Below are positions 52,069 through 59,446 of a DNA stretch of 64,000 nt, piece by piece (the first letter of the stretch is position 1; the number at the start of each line of letters is the position of its first letter). Source of the stretch: Chryseobacterium artocarpi. GTDB lineage: Bacteria > Bacteroidota > Bacteroidia > Flavobacteriales > Weeksellaceae. A program made the translations under genes and the position numbers. The notes under the pieces were generated by a model. It was not told where the DNA came from. It searched no databases and saw only the letters and a list, made by a program, of their open reading frames with translations. The stretch is taken from NCBI RefSeq assembly GCF_001684975.1, contig NZ_MAYH01000048.1:1-64000 (forward strand), given 5' to 3'.

Positions 52069-52082
52069 ATAAAAAGTGCCAC

Positions 52083-53285
52083 ATGAAAGAGGTATTAAAA
52101 AACTACTCAGGAATCATATTTTTACTATTGGGAATCACTATTGGAAGCATCATTGGAATTGTTGCTCCTGGCTTTGTAGAATACATAAAACCTTTAGGTG
52201 ATATTTTTCTTAATCTTCTTTTTGTAAGTGTGGTACCATTGGTATTCTTTGCGGTTTCCAATTCTATTGCATCTTTGGAGCAGCAATCAAAATTCGGGAA
52301 GATCATTCTTGTAATGGCGCTTACTTTTTTATTTTTCATTTTAACAGCTGCTATTTTCACCATTTGTGCAGTGTATCTTTTCCCTGTTTCAGGGGTTTCG
52401 GGAAGTTCTGAACTGATTACGGAAGCTGCCAGTGAAGAAAGTTGGGGGAATAGAATTGTGAGTTTTTTCACGGTGGGAGAATTTACGGCTCTTTTTTCAA
52501 GACAGAATATGCTCGCCCTTCTTATTTTTGCTTTTATGACAGGTTTTGCAGCTAGAAAGACAGGTGAAAGCGGACAGGCATTCAGGACTTTTATTACATC
52601 GGGATATGAGGTAATGAAAGAGCTACTTCTATTAGTAATGAAGCTTGCTCCGATTGGTTTAGGTGCTTACTTTGCCTATCAGGTGGCAACGTTAGGACCA
52701 CAGCTTTTCGGCTTTTATGCTAAACCTTTAGGATTATATTATGTAGCTGGAATTATTTATTTTCTGGTATTCTTTTCTATTTATGCATTTATGGCGAATG
52801 GACAGAAAGGTGTTAAAAGTTTCTGGAGTAATGCTATTTATCCAAGTCTTACAGCGATCAGTACATGTAGCAGTTTTGCCACCATGCCAGCGAATCTACA
52901 AGCAGCTTCGAAAATCGGAATTCCCAATTCGATTGCCAATCTGGTAATTCCTATTGGTACGACTCTGCATAAAAACGGGTCTTCTATGTCTTCTATTATC
53001 AAAATCTATGTAGCATTTCTGATTATCGGAAAAGACTTTTTTGATCCATCCAATCTTTTATTGGCTTTAGGTATTACTGTTTTTGTAAGTATTGTAGCGG
53101 GCGGAATTCCCAATGGCGGATATATTGGTGAAATGCTGATGATTTCGGTGTATAAATTACCTCAGGAAGCCATTCCGGCGGTAATGATTATCGGAACACT
53201 GGTGGATCCTTTAGCAACCGTTTTAAATTCTGTGGGAGATATTGTCGCAGCTATGTTTGTGAACAGGTTTGTAAAAGTCACCTGA
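52083..53285 (+). CDS. Dicarboxylate/amino acid:cation symporter
   Basis: A 400-residue protein with eight hydrophobic helices and the DAACS/GltP pattern: a Ser-rich loop TAISTCSSFATMPANLQAAS, NLVIPIGTTLHKNGSSMSSI, and PNGGYIGEMLM ... DPLATVLNSVGD near the C-terminus. Imports glutamate, aspartate or C4-dicarboxylates with Na+ or H+. The specific substrate is not determinable. It is convergent with DUF779. Confidence 0.85.
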   Translation: MKEVLKNYSGIIFLLLGITIGSIIGIVAPGFVEYIKPLGDIFLNLLFVSVVPLVFFAVSNSIASLEQQSKFGKIILVMALTFLFFILTAAIFTICAVYLFPVSGVSGSSELITEAASEESWGNRIVSFFTVGEFTALFSRQNMLALLIFAFMTGFAARKTGESGQAFRTFITSGYEVMKELLLLVMKLAPIGLGAYFAYQVATLGPQLFGFYAKPLGLYYVAGIIYFLVFFSIYAFMANGQKGVKSFWSNAIYPSLTAISTCSSFATMPANLQAASKIGIPNSIANLVIPIGTTLHKNGSSMSSIIKIYVAFLIIGKDFFDPSNLLLALGITVFVSIVAGGIPNGGYIGEMLMISVYKLPQEAIPAVMIIGTLVDPLATVLNSVGDIVAAMFVNRFVKVT

Positions 53286-53299
53286 TTTTAAGGTAAAGA

Positions 53300-53683
53300 C
53301 TATTCACTTCGTTGTACGGGTTCCAGATTTTCATATTCTTCAGTAGTAAAAAGCTTGTATTGTACTTTAAATGTTTTTCCTAAAGGGGTTTCCAGAGAAA
53401 ATCCTCCGGGACCAAATCCGTCAGTAACATCGAGTGTAAAATGAGAATATTTCCAGTATTCAAACAGATCGCGATCTATCCAGAATTCGTGTCCGTTGAT
53501 GGTTCCTATCATAGCATCATTCATTCTTGGAAAAAAGCCTCCTTTTTCAAAACATTGAGGCTGGGTTCCCTCGCAGCATCCGCCTGCCTGATAAAACATC
53601 AGAGCACCGTATTTATTTTCAAGCTCCTGAATAACTTCAAGTGCTTTTTCTGTTGCAGACAGTCTTGATATTTTCTCTTTCAT
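53300..53683 (-). CDS. DUF779 family protein
   Basis: A 127-residue protein with the conserved YQAGGCCEGTQPQCFEKGGF (Cys-rich, probable metal-binding) and HFTLDVTDGFGPGGFSLETP. DUF779 genes commonly accompany aldehyde dehydrogenases, as they do here. Biochemical role unknown. Last gene of the alcohol/aldehyde set on the minus strand. Confidence 0.8.
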   Translation of the reverse strand: MKEKISRLSATEKALEVIQELENKYGALMFYQAGGCCEGTQPQCFEKGGFFPRMNDAMIGTINGHEFWIDRDLFEYWKYSHFTLDVTDGFGPGGFSLETPLGKTFKVQYKLFTTEEYENLEPVQRSE

Positions 53684-53730
53684 TGTTTTCTTTTTTTCAA
53701 ATTTAAATTTTATCTATTCAGATAATAAAA

Positions 53731-53756
53731 GACCCGGCAAATGATTTTGCCGAGTC
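53731..53756 (-). terminator. Terminator of the alcohol dehydrogenase gene
   Basis: GACCCGGCAAA (53731-53741) pairs with TTTTGCCGAGTC (53745-53756). The minus strand continues with TTTTATT. It separates ADH from DUF779. Confidence 0.8.
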
Positions 53757-53770
53757 CTGTCTCTCATTGT

Positions 53771-54805
53771 TTAATTTGAGTTTGCAATATCCAATACGAT
53801 TCTTCCGTCAATCTGACCTTTTTTCATTTTGTCAAAAACATCATTGATATCTTCTAATTTGGCTGAAGTGACTGTTGCTTTTACCAACCCTTCATTGGCA
53901 AAGTCAAGAGCTTCCTGTAAATCTTTTCTTGTTCCTACAATAGAACCTCTTACGGTGATTCTTTTTAAAACAGTTTCAAAAATCGGGAGTTCAAATGATC
54001 CTGGCGGAAGTCCGTTCAGAGCAATGGTTCCTTTTCTTCTTAAAACATCTATTCCCTGCTTGAAAGCAATAGGTGAAACTGCTGTAATCAACGCGCCATG
54101 CATCCCGCCTACTTCTTTATGTAAATATTCTCCTGGATCTGTATTTTTTGCATTTACGACAAGATCTGCACCTAATTTTTTAGCTAAATCCAGTTTGTCA
54201 TCTGCTACATCAATGGCTGCCACATGCATTCCCATAGCTTTTGCATACTGAACTGCCACATGTCCCAATCCTCCGATACCTGATATCGCTACCCATTCTC
54301 CGGGCTTAGTTTCGGTTTCTTTTAATCCTTTATAAACGGTTACTCCGGCACATAAGATAGGAGCAATCTCCAGAAAGTTAACATTTGATTTCAGATGCCC
54401 TACATATCTTGAATCTGCAATAACATATTCTGCAAAGCCACCATCTACACTATACCCACCATTTTTTTGAGCTTCACAAAGGGTTTCCCAACCTGTGATA
54501 CAATAATCACAACATCCGCAGGCACTATATAACCACGGAACACCTACAGCGTCTCCTTCTTTCACAAAGGCTTCTGGTCCACAGGCTACCACAATTCCTA
54601 CTCCTTCGTGTCCCGGAATAAGAGGCATTTTAGGTTTTGCGGGCCAATCGCCATCTACTGCATGCAAATCTGTATGACATACACCGCAGGCAATCACTTT
54701 CACAAGAACTTCATATCTTCCGGGTTCTCTTACGGGTACTTCTTCTATTTTCAGTGGTTGTCCGTAGCCTTGAACTACGGCAGCTTTCATTGTTTTGGGG
54801 ATCAT
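53771..54805 (-). CDS. adhP: Zinc-dependent alcohol dehydrogenase (AdhP type)
   Basis: A 344-residue protein: catalytic zinc ligands in CGVCHTDLHAVDGDWPAKPK with PGHEGVG following, structural zinc cysteines CGCCDYCITGWETLC, and a Rossmann GIGGLGHVAVQYA. Length and motifs fit the bacterial ethanol-active NAD-dependent AdhP group. Works with the ALDH upstream to oxidise alcohols to acids (or the reverse). 220 bases separate the genes and hold a GC-rich repeat. Confidence 0.88.
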   Translation of the reverse strand: MIPKTMKAAVVQGYGQPLKIEEVPVREPGRYEVLVKVIACGVCHTDLHAVDGDWPAKPKMPLIPGHEGVGIVVACGPEAFVKEGDAVGVPWLYSACGCCDYCITGWETLCEAQKNGGYSVDGGFAEYVIADSRYVGHLKSNVNFLEIAPILCAGVTVYKGLKETETKPGEWVAISGIGGLGHVAVQYAKAMGMHVAAIDVADDKLDLAKKLGADLVVNAKNTDPGEYLHKEVGGMHGALITAVSPIAFKQGIDVLRRKGTIALNGLPPGSFELPIFETVLKRITVRGSIVGTRKDLQEALDFANEGLVKATVTSAKLEDINDVFDKMKKGQIDGRIVLDIANSN

Positions 54806-54839
54806 ATTTTAATTTTTAATTCGGTTTTTACGGGGTAAT

Positions 54840-55020
54840 AGTCTCTTGCTTATCTGAAATATTCCGGATAAGACTGATATTCTCTGCGTGAGGGATAGTA
54901 AGGGCGGCGAGGAACGAGCCGGTGCGGAATGCAATGGAGCACCGAAATGAAATGGAGCCCTGCATAGCCCGACCGGTTTGCCCTGGAATAAGCCAAGGCA
55001 ATCGGGCACGTCCTAAAATT
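54840..55020. repeat. GC-rich intergenic repeat element
   Basis: About 180 bases with far higher GC than the neighbours, with phrases such as GTGAGGGATAGTAAGGGCGG, GAGCCGGTGCGGAATG and CCGACCGGTTTGCCCTGG. I have seen similar GAGGGATAG...CGGGC elements spread in flavobacterial genomes as intergenic repeats. The short reading frame over it is not a gene. It lies between ADH and ALDH. Confidence 0.55.
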
Positions 55021-55025
55021 TAATA

Positions 55026-56555
55026 TTAAAAGAAACCTAACTTGTTTTTGTTATAAGAGATCAGCATATTTTTGGTCTGACGATAATGATCAAGCATCAT
55101 TTTATGATTTTCTCTACCAATTCCTGACTGCTTGTACCCTCCGAAAGGAGCTCCAGCCGGATAAGAGTGATACTGGTTTACCCAAACTCTTCCTGCTTCA
55201 ATCTGACGTGGAATATTGTATAGCTGATGGGCATCTCTGGTCCAGACCCCTGCTCCAAGTCCGTAGATGGTATCGTTGGCTATTTTCACGGCTTCTTCTT
55301 CATCTTTAAAGGTTGTGAAAGCCAGCACCGGACCGAAGATTTCTTCCTGGAAGATTCTCATTTTATTGTTTCCTTTGAAAATGGTTGGCTGAATGTAGAA
55401 TCCGTCTTCAAGGTCATCTCCTAAGTTGTTTACATCACCGCCTACCAATACTTCAGCTCCTTCTTCTACTCCAAGCTGAATGTAAGAAAGAATTTTATCT
55501 TTCTGGATCTGGGATGCCTGTGCTCCCATCATCACGGTTTTATCTAATGGGTTTCCTACCTTAATGGCTTTTACTCTTTCTATCACTCTTTCTATAAATG
55601 CATCTGCGATACCTTCCTGTACTAAAAGTCTTGATGGACATGTACAAATCTCTCCTTGGTTAAGGGCAAAAAGAACGGCTCCTTCAATGGCTTTATCAAG
55701 GAATTCATCATCTGCATCCATTACTGAATTGAAGAATACATTCGGAGATTTTCCGCCCAGTTCCAGGGTAACAGGGATGATATTTTCTGTTGCATACTGC
55801 ATTACTAATCGACCTGTAGCCGTGGAACCTGTAAATGCTGCTTTAGCAACTTTAGGGTTTGTCACCAGCGCTCTTCCCAGTTCAGCTCCGAAGCCGTTGA
55901 CAATATTTATCACTCCGGCAGGTAGTAGGTCTCCGATCAGTTCCATTAAAACCATAATGGAAACCGGGGTACTTTCTGCGGGTTTCAAAACTACACAATT
56001 ACCAGCTGCCAATGCCGGAGCCAGCTTCCAAACTGCCATCAGAATAGGGAAATTCCAAGGGATAATCTGTGCTATTACTCCAAGTGGTTCATGAACGATA
56101 AGTGAGACCGTATCTTTATCCAATTCGTTATGTGATCCCTCTTCCGCACGAATGACAGAAGCGAAATATCTGAAATGATCGATTGCCAATGGCATATCTG
56201 CTGCCAAAGTTTCTCTTACTGCTTTACCGTTGTCTATAGTTTCTACGGTAGCAAGATATTCTAGGTTCTGCTCAATTCTGTCTGCGATTTTGTTGAGGAT
56301 GATGCTTCGCTCTGTAGATGAAGTATTTTTCCAGGTTTGAAATGCTTTTTCTGCTGCATCTACCGCTAACTCTAAATCTTCTTTAGTAGAGTGAGCAACC
56401 TGAGTGAAGTTTTTACCGTCAACGGGTGAAACTACATCAAAATATTGTCCTTTAACTGGCGGTGTAAATTTTCCTCCAATATAGTTATCATATCTGCTTT
56501 TAAACTCCGGACGTTGTAAAAGAGTCGTCGATCTTGGTTCTGTAAGTGTGCTCAT
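55026..56555 (-). CDS. Aldehyde dehydrogenase family protein
   Basis: A 509-residue NAD(P)-dependent ALDH. Signature parts: VIAQIIPWNFPILMAVWKLA, ELGGKSPNVFF with the catalytic Glu, NQGEICTCPSR with the catalytic Cys, FTGSTATGR for cofactor binding, PFGGYKQSGIGREN near the end. The QGEICTCPSR variant is typical of the AldB/ExaC group that oxidises acetaldehyde and related aldehydes, usually linked to DUF779. Divergent from the AraC gene, 180 bases apart. Confidence 0.9.
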   Translation of the reverse strand: MSTLTEPRSTTLLQRPEFKSRYDNYIGGKFTPPVKGQYFDVVSPVDGKNFTQVAHSTKEDLELAVDAAEKAFQTWKNTSSTERSIILNKIADRIEQNLEYLATVETIDNGKAVRETLAADMPLAIDHFRYFASVIRAEEGSHNELDKDTVSLIVHEPLGVIAQIIPWNFPILMAVWKLAPALAAGNCVVLKPAESTPVSIMVLMELIGDLLPAGVINIVNGFGAELGRALVTNPKVAKAAFTGSTATGRLVMQYATENIIPVTLELGGKSPNVFFNSVMDADDEFLDKAIEGAVLFALNQGEICTCPSRLLVQEGIADAFIERVIERVKAIKVGNPLDKTVMMGAQASQIQKDKILSYIQLGVEEGAEVLVGGDVNNLGDDLEDGFYIQPTIFKGNNKMRIFQEEIFGPVLAFTTFKDEEEAVKIANDTIYGLGAGVWTRDAHQLYNIPRQIEAGRVWVNQYHSYPAGAPFGGYKQSGIGRENHKMMLDHYRQTKNMLISYNKNKLGFF

Positions 56556-56737
56556 AGTATTCTTATTTTATTTTTTCGATAATGCCAAATTACACGCAGA
56601 TGCCTCAAAAAATATAGCACAATCGTATAAAAAAAGTGCAAAATAGTCTCATGACTTGAATTTTATCATTTTATTAACAGCAACATAGGCTCGGATTTTA
56701 TATATTTGAAATATTGGTTTCCTTAAATTTTTTAGAA

Positions 56738-57697
56738 ATGAATAACAATAGAAAGCTTTTATTAAATACTCCTGAATTAACCCGTGAGAAGCAACTATTG
56801 AGGCTGGTTGAAAACCAGACTACATTCAATCTAAACAATTGTGAATTCAGCATTTATGAAACACATAAAGCTGCTTTTGGGGTGGAGCTTCATTTTGAAA
56901 ATATTGCTTTCACGGCTATGCTGAGAGGTAAAAAGCATATGAAGCTGGATAACAAAACTAATTATTTTGATTATTTGCCAGGTGAAAGTATTTTAGTTGC
57001 TCCCGGAGAAACTATGGTTATTGATTTCCCGGAAGCTGATGAAACCGCTACCCAATGTATTTCTTTAAGTCTTAATCCTGATTTTATAGAAGATTCTCTT
57101 AATTATTTGAATTATAATCTCCCTAAGGTAGATGAGTCTTCCCAGTGGAATATTCAACTGGATGAGTATTTTCTTTTTAATAATCAGGCATTAGCTTCTG
57201 CTACGAATAATATTATGAGGATTGCCATGGATGATAATTCTCAGAAGGATATCATGGCAGATTTTGCGCTTAAAGAACTTTTAATAAGGCTCATGCAGAC
57301 ACAGGCAAGAAGTCTCGTAGAAAAGAATATTATAAAGAATAAGTCCAGAATAGGCTTTGTAGTGGATTATATTAAAAGAAATCTACATCAAAAATTATCT
57401 ATTGAGAGTATTGCCAAGCTTGCTTATGTAAGTAAATCCAACTTTTTTAAAATGTTCAGGGATGAACTGGGTATCTCTCCGAATGACTTTATTCTACAGG
57501 AAAGAATCAATAAGGCTAAGGAATTGTTAGCTTACCAAAACAGTATTAAAGAGACTGCTTTTCAGACGGGTTTTTCTGATACAAATTATTTTACGAGAGT
57601 TTTTAAGCAGCTTGTAGGTGTTACTCCTAAAAATTATCAGATCAATCTGTTTATTCAAAATAACAATAATAATAATAATAATAATAATACGCATTAA
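56738..57697 (+). CDS. AraC-family transcriptional regulator with poly-Asn tail
   Basis: 319 residues if started at ATG 56738 (MNNNRKLLLNTPELTREKQL); eight codons upstream are possible. An N-terminal AraC_binding-like part (to about 205), then the two HTH motifs (LSIESIAKLAYVSKSNFFKM and SIKETAFQTGFSDTNYFTRV) that mark AraC/XylS regulators. The last residues are NNNNNNNNNNTH, coded by an AAT/AAC microsatellite. Divergent to ALDH, so it probably controls the aldehyde/alcohol genes. A TATATTTG box lies at 56701-56708. Confidence 0.85.
   Translation: MNNNRKLLLNTPELTREKQLLRLVENQTTFNLNNCEFSIYETHKAAFGVELHFENIAFTAMLRGKKHMKLDNKTNYFDYLPGESILVAPGETMVIDFPEADETATQCISLSLNPDFIEDSLNYLNYNLPKVDESSQWNIQLDEYFLFNNQALASATNNIMRIAMDDNSQKDIMADFALKELLIRLMQTQARSLVEKNIIKNKSRIGFVVDYIKRNLHQKLSIESIAKLAYVSKSNFFKMFRDELGISPNDFILQERINKAKELLAYQNSIKETAFQTGFSDTNYFTRVFKQLVGVTPKNYQINLFIQNNNNNNNNNNTH
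57662..57689 (+). repeat. Trinucleotide microsatellite in the AraC gene
   Basis: AAC then nine AAT units code for poly-asparagine at the C-terminus. In frame, so unit gain or loss changes only tail length, while a slip of one base would alter the last residues. Confidence 0.85.
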
Positions 57698-57710
57698 TAA
57701 TACAAAAAAA

Positions 57711-57734
57711 GCCCCTGAAGTAAACTTCAAGGGC
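57711..57734. terminator. Bidirectional terminator between AraC and SusD genes
   Basis: GCCCCTGAAGT (57711-57721) pairs with ACTTCAAGGGC (57724-57734), with AATTTT on one side and a run of seven A (T on the minus strand) on the other. Confidence 0.8.
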
Positions 57735-57757
57735 AATTTTAAGTATGTTAACAATGA

Positions 57758-59434
57758 CTAGTAGTAACCGTCATTTTGTTCCATATTCGGGTTTGCGGAC
57801 ATTTCCTTAATTGGAATAGGCAGAATATATCTGTAATCACCATTCTTAAGGTTTTTAACCGGGATAATGTCGTCAGTAACATTTCTGTCCATTTCAACAT
57901 TAGCTTTTGCAGCAAGTCTTCTTAGGTCAATAAAACGGTGTCCTTCAAGAGCTAATTCAACTCTACGTTCTTTCAGGATATCTTCATAAGCAACCTGAGT
58001 ATTAGAATAAGTAGGCGTTACTGCTGCATCTGCATAGTTTCTTGCCTTTCTTACTACGTGAATCAAGTCGTGTGCTGTTGAAAGATTTCCTGCAGCTACT
58101 TCAGCTTCAGCAAGAATAAAATACATCTCTGATAATCTGAAAACTTTAACATCATTTCTGGTAGATGTACTTGTTTTCCCTGGATATTTATCAATTACTA
58201 ATGCATCATTTCTTGTATTTCCTGCAATTTCACTAGCATAATTTGCATTCGCTTTGGACGAAGGGTCTACATAAGCATACTTTCTAATATCTCCAGGAGT
58301 ATTTTTGAAGATGTTATATAAGTTTCTTCCCCAGAACCACATTGGTGTTCCTTTAAGGTTAGAGTTATTCGTATTCCATCTTGATCCCATAGACCCACCT
58401 GCTCCTAAAGGAAGTCTGTTTAGAGAGAATATAACTTCACCGTTATCACTATCTGCCCACATTCTTCTATATGGGTTGAAAGAACCTCCTGCAATACCAT
58501 TTCCGTTTGTAGCATCAATTCCTCCATAGAATGCGATATTCCAATTATCAGTTACTGGTTCTTTAAATTCACCTGAGCTAAAAGGGTTACCACTTTTATC
58601 TTTCACTACTGTATTAATTCCCTCCATTGGCTTTGCAACTGTAAGAGACAATCCAGATTCAGTGATTACTGCTTGTGCATATTGTTTAGCTAATGCTGTC
58701 TCACCTCTGTAAAGATTAAAACGAGCCGCAACAGCATTTACAAAATTCTTATCAACGAAATATCTCATTGGATTTTTAGCACTTCCTAAGATACCTCTTG
58801 CATAATCTAGGTCAGCATTGATAAAGTCATAAACATCCTTGTTCTTAGCTCTTGGTAACTGAATATCTGCAGAAGGAACGTCTTTTACAAGCATAACTCC
58901 TAACGCGTTAGCATCCTTCATATCTTTAGAAAAATATGCTTCAAGCTGTACATAGCAATAAGCTCTTATTGCTCTCGCCTGTGCAAGGATTTCATTATAT
59001 GTTTGCTTCTCTTTATCTGAAGTAGGTGTAACTTTCTTAGCTCCTTCAAGAAGTCTGTTTACTCTATTGATTACTTTGTAGTGATTTAACCAGATTCCGT
59101 CACTTGAAGCAGTACTTACTGTACCACCAGTAATCACAGGGCTTGCAGCATCAAGGAAATGTCTGTGTAATGCATATTCCTGTCCTCCACTTCCTGATCC
59201 TGGTTTTACCTCATCTGTAAAAACAGCAGTAAAATAGATCTCATCAATAGGATCTAGCTGAGCATATATAGATCCATTCAGAACTTCATTTAAATTAGCA
59301 ACACTTGTATATAAATCTTGTTCCTGTAACTCTCCTGCTTGCTTGATATCAAGAGCATCCTGGCAGCTGTTCAATGTAAATGCTGCAGAAGATAAAGTAG
59401 CTACAATTAATACTGTATTTATAATTCTTTTCAT
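57758..59434 (-). CDS. RagB/SusD family outer-membrane lipoprotein
   Basis: A 558-residue protein with lipobox TLNSC. SusD features: AIRAYCYVQLEAYFSKDMKD, FRLSEMYFILAEAEVAAGNL and ERRVELALEGHRFIDLRRLA. Follows the SusC gene by 12 bases. No enzyme or regulator genes adjoin, so the ligand is unknown. Confidence 0.92.
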   Translation of the reverse strand: MKRIINTVLIVATLSSAAFTLNSCQDALDIKQAGELQEQDLYTSVANLNEVLNGSIYAQLDPIDEIYFTAVFTDEVKPGSGSGGQEYALHRHFLDAASPVITGGTVSTASSDGIWLNHYKVINRVNRLLEGAKKVTPTSDKEKQTYNEILAQARAIRAYCYVQLEAYFSKDMKDANALGVMLVKDVPSADIQLPRAKNKDVYDFINADLDYARGILGSAKNPMRYFVDKNFVNAVAARFNLYRGETALAKQYAQAVITESGLSLTVAKPMEGINTVVKDKSGNPFSSGEFKEPVTDNWNIAFYGGIDATNGNGIAGGSFNPYRRMWADSDNGEVIFSLNRLPLGAGGSMGSRWNTNNSNLKGTPMWFWGRNLYNIFKNTPGDIRKYAYVDPSSKANANYASEIAGNTRNDALVIDKYPGKTSTSTRNDVKVFRLSEMYFILAEAEVAAGNLSTAHDLIHVVRKARNYADAAVTPTYSNTQVAYEDILKERRVELALEGHRFIDLRRLAAKANVEMDRNVTDDIIPVKNLKNGDYRYILPIPIKEMSANPNMEQNDGYY

Positions 59435-59446
59435 AATCTTTCTATA

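Noticed and set aside
54809..55009. 66-codon frame between ADH and ALDH
   Set aside because: Created by the GC-rich repeat element; composition unlike genes of this genome.
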